Of a stretch of 64,000 nt of DNA, positions 19,074 through 27,769 are shown in pieces. The DNA lies in NCBI RefSeq assembly GCF_900104085.1, contig NZ_FNLD01000001.1, forward strand, positions 1,123,935 through 1,187,934, read 5' to 3'. The notes under the pieces were generated by a model. The model worked only from the letters and a program-made list of their open reading frames with translations, was not told the origin of the DNA and ran no database searches. The DNA is from Pseudoxanthomonas sp. CF125 (GTDB lineage Bacteria; Pseudomonadota; Gammaproteobacteria; Xanthomonadales; Xanthomonadaceae). Made by a program: the position numbers and the translations under genes. Position 1 is the stretch's first letter, and each line of letters begins with the position of its first letter.

Positions 19074-20320
19074 GCCGCGCTCCGCACGGAGGCTTGGGCA
19101 GAGCCGGCCCACGAAGACTTCGGCGGCGGCAGGATGAAGTCGCGATACTCGTTGGGGTTGCCTTGCTTGCCCGCCTCGGCCGCCTTGATGATGTTGTAGA
19201 CCTCGCGCGCGCTGACATAGTGCAGCACGTAGCGCTCGCCATCGTTGTAGGCGCGCTCCAGATGCGCGTGCATGGCATCGGTCGGCGGGCCCAGCAGCGT
19301 GTCCATGTCGTATTCCTGGGTGCCGTGGGTATGCACTTTCACGAACACCCATTCCGGCTTGCCTTCCACGTGCACGCCGGTGCGTACCCAGTCGTCGATG
19401 CGTTGCGGGGTCGGCGGACAACCGCGGCGCACGTCGGCGTTCTCGATGCGCGGAATCACGCCGGCCTTGCGCTCGCGCCAGTTCAGCCCCAGCGGCCCCT
19501 GCACGATCATCAGGTCTCCGGTCGCGTTGCCGCCCACATGCACCGCCACGCCGTCGTCGTGCGACTTGGGGTGCTGCGGGTCGTCGGTGGCGTAGTAGAT
19601 GGAATTGATGGTGCGGGTCTGGGTGTCGCTGGGCGCGGACGGCAGGGTGAAGTCGGCGTAGCAGCCCAATTCGCGCAACAGAATGAGTTCGTTGTTGAGG
19701 CCGCACCAGCGCCCGTCGCTGCGCGAGTTGTCCAGGCACCAGTTGCCGTGGATGAAACCGAAACTCAGCTCGCCGGTGACTGGATCGCGCGACAACGCGC
19801 CATGGCGCTCATGCAGGATGTTGCAGAAGCGGCGGATGCTTTCGCGGAAATTGGCTTCGGTATCGTTGTCGTGGTGCAGGTGTATTTCCAGCTCGCCGTA
19901 GCCATCGGCGCAAAGCGCGGCGACCTTGTCCAGGTGCTCCTCGGCGTATTCCTCTTCCGGATAGAAGAAGCTGTGCTGCGGGGGGCGGCCATCGGCATCG
20001 CGGTGCGCCGAAGCCAGCTTGCGGTAATCGCGGCACCAGCGGTCCACCCGTGCGCGCTGGGTTTCCAGATCCGCGCCATGCCACATCGGTTCGAAGTGGT
20101 CGACGAAACAGAACATCACATGCACCGGCTGGCCGGTCACGCGCGGGATCGGGCGGCGCAGGTAGCTGCCGATCCAGATTTCCATGTTGCGCGCGCGCAG
20201 CAGGCGCCAGACCACGAAGGCCATGGCGGCCGCGGCCAGGACGACCGCTATCGCGCTCCATTGCAGCGCGCTCCATTGCAGCATGCTCCACTGCAGCATG
20301 CCCCATTGCAGAATGCTCAA
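19070..20320 (-). CDS. membrane-anchored polysaccharide-deacetylase-like protein with LQW repeats
   Basis: A 416-residue protein. It starts at a TTG (20320) with GGGGGA six bases upstream. The first 20 residues are four copies of a five-residue unit, [SG]-x-L-Q-W. One hydrophobic helix follows (about residues 24-38), and then a large domain. Possible metal ligands are in FCFVDHFEP, EIHLHHDNDT and GFIHGNWCLDN, a pattern that recalls NodB-like deacetylases without their exact motifs. I know relatives only as hypothetical proteins. Its place between a NodB deacetylase and a GT2 gene suggests polymer modification. The function is inferred; the repeat is seen directly. Confidence 0.7.
   Translation of the reverse strand: MSILQWGMLQWSMLQWSALQWSAIAVVLAAAAMAFVVWRLLRARNMEIWIGSYLRRPIPRVTGQPVHVMFCFVDHFEPMWHGADLETQRARVDRWCRDYRKLASAHRDADGRPPQHSFFYPEEEYAEEHLDKVAALCADGYGELEIHLHHDNDTEANFRESIRRFCNILHERHGALSRDPVTGELSFGFIHGNWCLDNSRSDGRWCGLNNELILLRELGCYADFTLPSAPSDTQTRTINSIYYATDDPQHPKSHDDGVAVHVGGNATGDLMIVQGPLGLNWRERKAGVIPRIENADVRRGCPPTPQRIDDWVRTGVHVEGKPEWVFVKVHTHGTQEYDMDTLLGPPTDAMHAHLERAYNDGERYVLHYVSAREVYNIIKAAEAGKQGNPNEYRDFILPPPKSSWAGSAQASVRSAA
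20251..20320. repeat. 15-bp tandem repeat, four full copies plus a partial one
   Basis: Units at 20251-20265, 20266-20280, 20281-20295 and 20296-20310, then a partial unit to 20320, follow the pattern GC-N-(T/C)-GCTCCA(T/C)TGCA on the + strand. On the - strand they encode the LQW pentapeptides at the N-terminus of the 416-residue protein. Copy-number change would keep the frame. Confidence 0.85.
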
Positions 20321-20426
20321 GATTTCCCCCTTGCCTTTATCGCGTTCCGGCCGCTGCCGTTACATGGCAATCAACGGCATAAGCGGCCCGCGCAGGCCAG
20401 TCCGGCTGCAAGCGGCGGACGGCCGC

Positions 20427-21065
20427 TCAGGCTTCGGCGGGCAAGGCTTGCAGGTTGAAGCCCTGGGCCTTCCACTCGGGAATCAGCACGGTCAGCATCT
20501 CCAGCGACAACGTGCTGTCGTCGTGCATCAGCAGGATGTCGCCCGCCTGCACCGGGTGCCGGCGGATGATCCCGATCAGCTCGGCCGCCGGGCGGCGGCT
20601 GTAATCCAGGCTGTCGTAGGACCAATAGGTGGTGCGGCGGCGCTGGCGGAAGAAGTTGGCCAGCATTCGCGGCGGCATCACCCCGCGCGGCGGCCGGAAG
20701 CTGTGGCGCGGCCGCCCGTCGATCGCGCTGAGCAACGCATCGGTACGATCGACTTCGTCCAGCTGCGCCGATAGCGACAGCTTCTCGAAATGCGGATGGG
20801 TGAAGGAATGGTTGCCCAGCGTATGCCCTTCCCCGGCGATGCGGCGCGCCAGCTCCGGATGGGCCTCGATCTGGCCGCCGATGAGGAAAAAACTGGCCTT
20901 GGCCTGATGCTGGGCCAGCAGTTCGAGCAACGGGACGGTGTGCTCGGCGTGCGGGCCGTCGTCGAAGGTCAGGTACAGATTGCGGCCCGCACGCGAACCG
21001 GTCGTGGTCACCAGCGAGCTGGGCAACCAACGCAGGATCTTGAGTTTTCTGGGCCGTGGGGTCAT
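20427..21065 (-). CDS. NodB-type polysaccharide deacetylase
   Basis: A 212-residue carbohydrate esterase 4 domain protein that removes N- or O-acetyl groups from glycans. All five usual motifs are visible: LTFDDGP (metal Asp and catalytic Asp), NHSFTHP (two His ligands), RPPRG, a WSYDSLDY strand, and LLMHDD. The open frame extends to 21257, but the ATG at 21065 begins just ahead of the domain and was chosen; the ribosome site is weak, so the true start is uncertain. No clear signal peptide is visible with this start, which would put it in the cytoplasm or leave the export signal unrecognised. It lies in the - strand assembly operon. Confidence 0.85.
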   Translation of the reverse strand: MTPRPRKLKILRWLPSSLVTTTGSRAGRNLYLTFDDGPHAEHTVPLLELLAQHQAKASFFLIGGQIEAHPELARRIAGEGHTLGNHSFTHPHFEKLSLSAQLDEVDRTDALLSAIDGRPRHSFRPPRGVMPPRMLANFFRQRRRTTYWSYDSLDYSRRPAAELIGIIRRHPVQAGDILLMHDDSTLSLEMLTVLIPEWKAQGFNLQALPAEA

Positions 21066-21174
21066 GGGGAGGGCAATGGATGCGAAGCTGGCGGGAGGTT
21101 TCTCGGTTGGCGCGCGGATCGGGGCGAGCAGGAATAGCGATAGTTCCCTTTGCGGATGGATTGGCGGCTCGATC

Positions 21175-22314
21175 TCATGGCTGTCTGTCCAGGCGCACTG
21201 CGGCGTTGCGGTAGAGCGCTTCGTAGCGACTGGCCATGGTCCGGAATGAGCCTTCATGGGTCACCCACTGGCGACCCGCCTGCCCCATCGTCGCCGCGTA
21301 AGCGGGAGACGATAGCAATTCGGTCAGCGCCGCGGCCAGGGCATCGGCGTCGCGCGCCGGCACCAGCAAGCCGTTTCTGCGGTCGCGCACGATTTCGCTG
21401 TTGCCGCCCACGTCGGTGGCCACGATGGGAAGCTGCGCGGCGCAGGCTTCCAGCAGGGCGATGGAATAACCCTCGCTCAGCGACGACAGTGCGAAAACAT
21501 CCAGCCCCTGCAGCAATTGCGGCACGTCGGAGCGGTCGCCCAGGAAACGCGTCGCATCGGCGACTCCTTCGTCCTCGGCCACCGCTTCCAGTTCGCGCCG
21601 CAATGCGCCGTCGCCGACCAGCACCAGCACCGCCTCGGGCACGTTCAGGCGCACTTGCCGGAACGCGCGGATCAGATTGGCCTGGTCTTTGACCGGCTCC
21701 AGCCGGCCCACCGTGCCTATGAGCCGGCTGCCGGACGCAAGCGCCAGTTCATCGCGCAAACGCGCGCGCGCCGCATCGCCCGCGGCGCGGAAACCTTCGG
21801 TGCGTATGCCATTGGGAATGGACAGCAGTGCCGAGCGCGGCGAAACCCCGTTGTCCTGCAGATGCCGGCGTGCGGTTTCGCAGACCGCCACGGCGTAATC
21901 CGTCCTGAGCATGGAACGGCGGTAGAGCCATTCGCGCCGGCTGCGCGGATTGCTTTCGCCCATGCCGTGCCGGGTATTGACCACCCGTTGCAACGGCAAG
22001 CCAGCCGAGGCCAGCACCGCGTGATAGTGCGCGGCGGCGTTGTGGGTGTGCAGCACGCCGCCGCCGCGCAGCAGATCGCGCGCACGGCGCAAGGCGCGGA
22101 AATCCGCGCCGGTGCGTTTGTCGCAAATCTCCACGCTCACGCCGCTGGCGGACAACTCATCGGCCAGAATGCCGCGGTCGAACAGGCAGACCAGGCGGCA
22201 TTCGTGGCCGGCTTCGCGCTGGGCCGCGATCAGATCGATCACCGCCCGCTCCAGCCCGCCGCGCTCCATGTTCTCGACGAAGTGGGTGATGCGCAGGCTG
22301 GACGTCGCGTTCAT
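21175..22314 (-). CDS. glycosyltransferase family 4 (exosortase/EPS-associated type)
   Basis: A 379-residue GT-B transferase. The N-terminal domain begins ITHFVENMERGGLERAVIDL, a pattern shared with the sugar transferases of PEP-CTERM/EpsH-type loci. The C-terminal domain has the E-x7-E region SSLSEGYSIALLEACAAQ and the glycine-rich GRLEPVKDQ. It would add a sugar to the lipid-linked repeat on the cytoplasmic face. Its ATG overlaps the stop of the CapK-like gene by four bases. Donor and acceptor are unknown. Confidence 0.9.
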   Translation of the reverse strand: MNATSSLRITHFVENMERGGLERAVIDLIAAQREAGHECRLVCLFDRGILADELSASGVSVEICDKRTGADFRALRRARDLLRGGGVLHTHNAAAHYHAVLASAGLPLQRVVNTRHGMGESNPRSRREWLYRRSMLRTDYAVAVCETARRHLQDNGVSPRSALLSIPNGIRTEGFRAAGDAARARLRDELALASGSRLIGTVGRLEPVKDQANLIRAFRQVRLNVPEAVLVLVGDGALRRELEAVAEDEGVADATRFLGDRSDVPQLLQGLDVFALSSLSEGYSIALLEACAAQLPIVATDVGGNSEIVRDRRNGLLVPARDADALAAALTELLSSPAYAATMGQAGRQWVTHEGSFRTMASRYEALYRNAAVRLDRQP

Positions 22315-23645
22315 GCCAGCTCCGAAATCGTGACCCGCAGCTTGCCGGTCTGGGTCAATGGAATTTCATCGACGAACTGGAAATCGAGGGCGACGCTGTC
22401 GCCCACCACCTTGAGCAGTTCGCGACGAACCAGATCGACGGTGGAAGGCTCGAAATCCTTGTCACGCACGATCCGAATTTCGAACGCATCCAGTCGCTTC
22501 TGCACTACCTGGTAGCGTTTGATGCCTGTCGCGTACAGAAAAGCGTAGACGATGTATTCGCCCGGAACGAAGCGGCCGTCCGGAGTGCGCAGCGCATCCA
22601 GCTTGCGGCCATCCACGCTGGCCAGCAGCGGAAGACCGCGCCCGCAAGCGCAGGTCCGCGCGCCGGCAGTAGCCAGATCGCCATTGGCATAACGCAACAG
22701 AGGCATGCCGTAGTTGTGCAGATCGCTGACGATCACATCGCGCGGCCCCACGTCGGCGGAGTCGCCTAACTCCACCTTCAGATGGTCGGCGTTGACATGC
22801 AGACCGCCGCGATGCTCGCATTCGGCGGCGATCAGCATGAACTCGCGGCAGCCGTAGGTGTTGTAGGCAGGGCAGCCGAACGCCTGCTCGATGATCTTGC
22901 GCTGGCTTTCGTGCAGCGTCTCGGCGGCCCCAAGGATCCGCTGCGGCCGGTGGATGCGCCTGCCGTTGGCGATCAGCCATTCGGCCAGCTTCACTATCGG
23001 CGCGACGTAGGAAACGATGGTTTCCGGGCGGAAGCGATCCACCGCGTCGGCGTATTCGGCCATGCGCTCTTCGGTCATCTCGAAGGCGTTGAGCATGTAA
23101 CGGTTGAAAGCGGCGTGGTACATCCGGTCCTTGCGCTTCTGCGCGCCTACGGGTGTGCCCCACAGGTACAGCGTGCGCTGTCCGAGGCGCGCACCGGCCC
23201 AGCTGTAGCCCCTCCACATGATGGACAGGCGCCGTTCGTAGCTTTCGCGCGTGTAGCCGAAGCGCAGCGGTTCACCGGTGGAGCCGCCGGTGGTCTTGTA
23301 GAGCAGGCCGTCGCGGTAGGCCGGAGCGATGAACTTGTCGAAGTTCGCGCGGATCTCCGGCTTGGTGAGCACCGGCAGGCGCGCGTAGTCGGCAGGGCTG
23401 GCGATGTCGTCCGGGCTGCTTATGCCCAGGGTCGGCCAGAGCTCGCGGTAGTAAGGTACCTGCTCCCAGCAATGGCGGACCAGGCCTTTGAGCTTTTGCC
23501 ACTGCAGCGCCTCGATTTCTTCGGGCGTGCGCCACTGGCTCTGCTCGTACTCGCGCAGATAAGCCAATGTCTTGCGACGGCGCAATCCCGATTCGTATGC
23601 GGGGAACAGGACGTGCCGGAACAGCGGCTCGTACAGGCCGGTCAT
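22311..23645 (-). CDS. CapK/PaaK-like AMP-forming ligase
   Basis: A 444-residue adenylate-forming enzyme similar to phenylacetate-CoA ligases and to CapK of capsule loci. The phosphate-binding loop is KTTGGSTGEPLRF (about residues 98-110), and AYNTYGCREF is the usual Y-G-x-x-E adenylate motif. The C-terminal subdomain begins near DGRFVPGEYIVY and ends LTQTGKLRV, with the mobile Lys in GK. In polysaccharide loci such enzymes probably activate an acid (acyl or uronic) for transfer to the glycan. The substrate is unknown. It overlaps both neighbours by four bases. Confidence 0.85.
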   Translation of the reverse strand: MTGLYEPLFRHVLFPAYESGLRRRKTLAYLREYEQSQWRTPEEIEALQWQKLKGLVRHCWEQVPYYRELWPTLGISSPDDIASPADYARLPVLTKPEIRANFDKFIAPAYRDGLLYKTTGGSTGEPLRFGYTRESYERRLSIMWRGYSWAGARLGQRTLYLWGTPVGAQKRKDRMYHAAFNRYMLNAFEMTEERMAEYADAVDRFRPETIVSYVAPIVKLAEWLIANGRRIHRPQRILGAAETLHESQRKIIEQAFGCPAYNTYGCREFMLIAAECEHRGGLHVNADHLKVELGDSADVGPRDVIVSDLHNYGMPLLRYANGDLATAGARTCACGRGLPLLASVDGRKLDALRTPDGRFVPGEYIVYAFLYATGIKRYQVVQKRLDAFEIRIVRDKDFEPSTVDLVRRELLKVVGDSVALDFQFVDEIPLTQTGKLRVTISELA

Positions 23646-25198
23646 GGCGCGCCCTCCACCGGTGCACGGTCATGGGCCCACTCCAGCAGGCGCGTACCCA
23701 TACGTGGCTTTCCCGGGACGAAACGTTGATACAGCTGTTGCAGGTGCTCTATGTCGCCACGGCTCCAGCAACCGAGCAGCATCGTCAAGGCCACGTAGGC
23801 CACACCCAGCAGCAAACCGCCGAATACGATCTGGGCCCACGGCAGCAGCTGCCCGCGAAGCGGCAGCGCGACAAGGGCCGCGACCGCAGCCGCCAACGCA
23901 ATCCGCGACATCCGCAACCAATCCGGCATCGCGCGGCTGACCCGTATCGACAAAGCCATCATCGCCGAGGCGTTGATCAACGCCACCAGACCGTAGGCGA
24001 CTATCGCGCCGTTCAATCCGAAATGCATGATCAGCACCGCATCCAGCAGCACCTTGAGCAGGGCCGAACCGATCACCAGCATCAGGATGCTGCGCTGCCG
24101 GTCTGCGCTGACCAGCAGACTGGAGCCGCCCTGGGTCATGGTGGTGATCGCCGCACCGGCCAGGCATACCGCGAACACCGGACCAGCCGCCAGGTAGGCG
24201 TCGCCGTAGAGCAGATGGATCACCGCATCGGAGAACACCGCGCCGAAAGCCATCAGCGGCATCGCAAGCAATGCAAGATAGCCGGTGCTGGCGACGAAAC
24301 GCCGTCCCGCCACTTCGCGCCCGCGGCTCAGCGCATTGGCCATCATCGGCAGCAGCAGCGCACCGAACACGCCGGGCACCAGCGTCGCCGCGCCGATCGC
24401 CAACTGATAGGCGACCTTGAACTGGCCCGCATCGTGGCTGTCGGCGTACAGGGTGAGGAACAGCACCTCCACTTCGCTGGCCGCCAGAAAGCCGACCGAC
24501 ACCGTAAGCGTGGTCCATCCCATGTGCCGACGCACCCTGCTCATCAGCGCCTCGGGAATCACTACGCCAGCCACGCGGGCCGGTACCAGCGGTTTGATCT
24601 GGCGCAGCGAAACCGCGTAGAACACCAGGCCGGAAATCACGAACACTGCCAGCAGCCACTCCACACTGGCGTCGAAGAACCAGGCGGCGATGACCAAACC
24701 CAGATTGATCGGCGTCGACACCAGCGACACGATGGCGGTGGCGCGGAAATTCTCGAAACCCTTGGCCACGCCGATGTTGAACATGTACGAGGCGCGCAAT
24801 GCCACCGACACCACCAGGAACCCCATCAACATCAAGTGGTCCATGCCCGGCGCGACATGATCGCCAGCAAAGAGGAACACCGCCGCCCCGGCCAGCAGAA
24901 CGAACAGCAGGAAGAACCGTTGCGCGCGGCGCAGGTAGTCCAGCAGGGTCGGAATCATTTCCAGATTGCCGGAGCCACGCAGTTCGGCCACGAACTTGAT
25001 CGCCGCGCTCGCGGTACCCGAGTTGGTCGTGGCCACGCCCACCGCCACCAGCCAGATCACCAGACTGTAGGCGCCGTACTCGTCCGGCCCCAGATGGCGG
25101 GCGATGATGATCGAGGTGAGCATGCCGAGCACGTACTCGGTGTACAGACCCACCGAGGAGAAGAACGTGTTGCGAAGGGTGTGGGCGCGCGTATTCAT
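23642..25198 (-). CDS. Wzx-type oligosaccharide flippase, copy 1
   Basis: A 518-residue MATE/MVF-superfamily membrane protein with about 14 hydrophobic helices. The N-terminus TLRNTFFSSVGLYTEYVLG and the early IIARHLGPDEYGAYSLVIW block are typical of polysaccharide flippases. It moves the undecaprenyl-linked repeat unit to the periplasmic face. The frame stays open to 25939, but the ATG at 25198 overlaps the polymerase stop by four bases and gives a normal length. It is adjacent to the putative polymerase, as is usual for Wzx/Wzy pairs. Confidence 0.9.
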   Translation of the reverse strand: MNTRAHTLRNTFFSSVGLYTEYVLGMLTSIIIARHLGPDEYGAYSLVIWLVAVGVATTNSGTASAAIKFVAELRGSGNLEMIPTLLDYLRRAQRFFLLFVLLAGAAVFLFAGDHVAPGMDHLMLMGFLVVSVALRASYMFNIGVAKGFENFRATAIVSLVSTPINLGLVIAAWFFDASVEWLLAVFVISGLVFYAVSLRQIKPLVPARVAGVVIPEALMSRVRRHMGWTTLTVSVGFLAASEVEVLFLTLYADSHDAGQFKVAYQLAIGAATLVPGVFGALLLPMMANALSRGREVAGRRFVASTGYLALLAMPLMAFGAVFSDAVIHLLYGDAYLAAGPVFAVCLAGAAITTMTQGGSSLLVSADRQRSILMLVIGSALLKVLLDAVLIMHFGLNGAIVAYGLVALINASAMMALSIRVSRAMPDWLRMSRIALAAAVAALVALPLRGQLLPWAQIVFGGLLLGVAYVALTMLLGCWSRGDIEHLQQLYQRFVPGKPRMGTRLLEWAHDRAPVEGAP

Positions 25199-26490
25199 AC
25201 CGTAGCCAGCAGCAGCTTGACCATGATGTAGAGCCCGATCACCCACAGCACCGCATACACGGGCCAGCGCACCAGATCCTTGTCCAGGCTGTACGCCGGA
25301 AGGCTCGAGTAGGTTTCGCGCATGCGTACGTAGTTGGCCACGATCAACGCCACCAGCAGGTACAGGATGATCACGTAGCTGCGGCTCAGGAAGAAAGCCG
25401 AGACGAAGTAGCCGACCAGCGACAGCAGCAGGGTCAGGGTCAACGCCCGGTCGTCGCGCCAGCCGGCCACCACCTCGTCGTCGGGCACATCGGCCGGCAC
25501 ATCGTCCATGACCTCGTCGCCGCGCTTGAGCACCTGCAGGGTCATGCGGAAGCTGTAGCCGGCGATGGCCAGCCAGATGGTGAAGCCGATGATCCCCATC
25601 TCGGCCAGCACCAGCACGAAGGAGTTGTGCGCCGTCAGCGGGTTGACGTCGGTGTAGCCGCCGGCGCCCACGCCGAACAAAGGATCGCTGATGAACATCT
25701 GGATGCCTTCGTACCAGGAATCGATGCGCCCGGCGGCGGACGCTTCGGAAGAGTCGAGTTCCTGCATGCGCGAGGGCATGGCCATCAATCCGGCCAGTGC
25801 GCCGACGGCCAGCACACCCGCGGCCACCAGCCCGCGTTTTTGCCAGATGTAGACGCCCAGGATCGCCACCAGCGCCAGCAGCGTTCCGCGCGAATTGGTG
25901 AGGTAGATGCCATAGACCAGCAGCCCGGCCGCAGTCCACCAGAACAGCCGGCGCAATCCGAGCAGGCCGCCACGGCTACCCAGGTAGAACGCCATCGGCA
26001 GGCACATCACGAACAGCATGCCCAGATCGTTGGGGTCGTTGAAGATGCCCACGTACTGGATGCGGGTTTCCTGCGACATCTCCACGCCGGTCCAGCCGAT
26101 GCCGGTCGTCGATTGTTGGATGCCATGCACGGCCAGCACCGCACCGCAGACGGCGAACACGGCCATGGTGGTGCGCAGGCGGCCGCGCGTATCGGCCGCA
26201 TTGGACAGCAGCACGAACGCCAGGATCACCGGCGCGAACAGCGCGAACACGAAGATCGCGCCGCCGGTCCAACCGTTGACGATCTTGGAAATCATCGCCA
26301 CCAGCAGGAACACCGGCAACAGCAGGTACTGCGGCGCCGCGAAGGACTTGCGCGCGGAGAACAGCCAGAACCCGGCCGCCAGGATCAGCGCGATCGGCTG
26401 CCAGGGCGGACCCGGCGAATCCACCACCGCCGGATAGTCCTGGGGACGGATGATCACCAGGATCAGGTACACCATCATGAAGAAGAACAT
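25195..26490 (-). CDS. O-antigen ligase/polymerase-like membrane protein (Wzy_C)
   Basis: A 431-residue membrane protein with about 10-12 helices and the O-antigen ligase domain. Landmarks are YVGIFNDPNDLGML, IYLTNSRGTLLALVA and the periplasmic loop with DPLFGVGAGGY and NPLTAHNSFVLVLAEMG. These match the O-ligase-like proteins linked to exosortase A loci as well as Wzy polymerases. It most likely polymerises the repeat units, but ligation onto protein or lipid is possible. It lies 18 bp after the deacetylase gene and overlaps the flippase gene by four bases. Confidence 0.85.
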   Translation of the reverse strand: MFFFMMVYLILVIIRPQDYPAVVDSPGPPWQPIALILAAGFWLFSARKSFAAPQYLLLPVFLLVAMISKIVNGWTGGAIFVFALFAPVILAFVLLSNAADTRGRLRTTMAVFAVCGAVLAVHGIQQSTTGIGWTGVEMSQETRIQYVGIFNDPNDLGMLFVMCLPMAFYLGSRGGLLGLRRLFWWTAAGLLVYGIYLTNSRGTLLALVAILGVYIWQKRGLVAAGVLAVGALAGLMAMPSRMQELDSSEASAAGRIDSWYEGIQMFISDPLFGVGAGGYTDVNPLTAHNSFVLVLAEMGIIGFTIWLAIAGYSFRMTLQVLKRGDEVMDDVPADVPDDEVVAGWRDDRALTLTLLLSLVGYFVSAFFLSRSYVIILYLLVALIVANYVRMRETYSSLPAYSLDKDLVRWPVYAVLWVIGLYIMVKLLLATV

Positions 26491-26508
26491 CTGCCCCTGT
26501 GACTCCGC

Positions 26509-27573
26509 TCAACCTGTACGCAAACGCGACGAATAACTGAACACCTCAGGCACCGAAACCATGGCGCTGAACCACGCAGCATCCATTTCGCTTTCCACCG
26601 GCAACCTGCGCATGCAGTAGCGCGAATCCGGCTTCAGTGCGCTGGTGCCGGCCATGTAGCTGCAGGCCATGCGGAAACCCGCGGAACGCACTACGTCGAT
26701 GGTCGCCGCATCGAAGGCGTCGGGCCCGCCCACCGGATAGGAAAGCACCTGCGCTGGCGCGGCCAGCTCGCGCTCCAGCGACTGTTTGGAACCATTCACC
26801 TCTTCGCTCATCTGATCGCGCGACAGCTTGGCCAGCATGCGATGGCCCACGCCGTGCGAGCCGACCTCCATGCCGCCCCGGTGCATCTCGCGCAACTGCT
26901 CCCAGCTCATCGGCCGGCAATCCGGATGGCCGGCGCTGCGCGGAATGTCCCATTCGCGCTCGAGCCGGGCGATCAGCGCTTCCTGGCCGGCGTCGTTCAA
27001 GCCCTTGAGCTGGTCCAGCAACCGGGCCGCCAGCGCGCGCCGTTCGGGCAATGCCTCGGGAATCTCCCAATCTATGCCCAGCTCCGGCGCCAGCAATTTC
27101 GGCGCCGGGGTGGTGCAGACCATATGCACCAGCCAATCGTAGGCGTACGGCATGCCCGAATCGATGTGGCCGGTGGAAACGAAGAACATGGCCGACATAC
27201 CGAGCTCGCGGAGAATGGGGTAAGCGATCCTGTAATTGTCGTCGTAACCGTCATCGAAGGTCACCAGGATCGCACCCTTGGGTAAACGCCGATCGGCGTC
27301 GATACAGGACAACACTTCGTCGAACCGCATGGGGTGGAAATCGCGCTTGATGGCGCGCATCTGTTCGCGGAACTGCGCGCCGGTGGCGCTGATCAGCTCG
27401 GTATCGAAACTGAAGCCGTCCGGATCCGCCGAATCCAGCACGCGGTGGTAGGCCAGGATGCGCAGATCCTGGCGCAACGCCGCCCGCAGCTGCCGCAATG
27501 CAGGCAGCAAGCCTGCCGCATGGCTTCGACGGGCCAGTATCTGACGCCTTCCGGCACGCGACGATAGACTCAT
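26509..27573 (-). CDS. polysaccharide deacetylase family protein
   Basis: A 354-residue protein with a NodB-like domain. ILAYHRVLD opens the domain, LVTFDDGYDDNY carries the Asp pair, and VGSHGVGHRML holds the H-x3-H ligands. The fourth motif is LSYPVGG instead of RPPxG, as in the PgaB-like branch. No clear signal peptide is seen. The open frame extends to 27618, but the ATG at 27573 follows a GGGGGAG site and was chosen. It is the first gene of the - strand assembly operon and is divergent from the J-domain gene. The substrate is unknown. Confidence 0.85.
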   Translation of the reverse strand: MSLSSRAGRRQILARRSHAAGLLPALRQLRAALRQDLRILAYHRVLDSADPDGFSFDTELISATGAQFREQMRAIKRDFHPMRFDEVLSCIDADRRLPKGAILVTFDDGYDDNYRIAYPILRELGMSAMFFVSTGHIDSGMPYAYDWLVHMVCTTPAPKLLAPELGIDWEIPEALPERRALAARLLDQLKGLNDAGQEALIARLEREWDIPRSAGHPDCRPMSWEQLREMHRGGMEVGSHGVGHRMLAKLSRDQMSEEVNGSKQSLERELAAPAQVLSYPVGGPDAFDAATIDVVRSAGFRMACSYMAGTSALKPDSRYCMRRLPVESEMDAAWFSAMVSVPEVFSYSSRLRTG

Positions 27574-27769
27574 TGAACTCCCCCTGTTCTGCAACGCGGG
27601 GACCGATCCCCGCTTCACCGCGAATACGGCCGGCTCAGCCCCTCAGCCGCCCCGGCCCGTCCTGCGCACCCCTGCGCAATCCCCATTCGCTCGCCCCAGA
27701 TTGCGCCGGCGTCCGCAAAGCGGTCCACTGTAGGATAACCGCGGGGAACAAAGGCAAGGGTTTGCGTAT
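27574..27769. promoter_or_regulatory. divergent promoter region of the two glycan operons
   Basis: A 196-bp gap from which the - strand assembly operon and the + strand modification operon are read in opposite directions. No clear -10/-35 boxes or operators were recognised; the assignment rests on gene orientation. Confidence 0.4.

Noticed and set aside
25627..26502. Frame of 291 codons opposite the O-ligase-like gene
   Set aside because: His/Gln/Arg-rich antisense translation with no recognisable motif.
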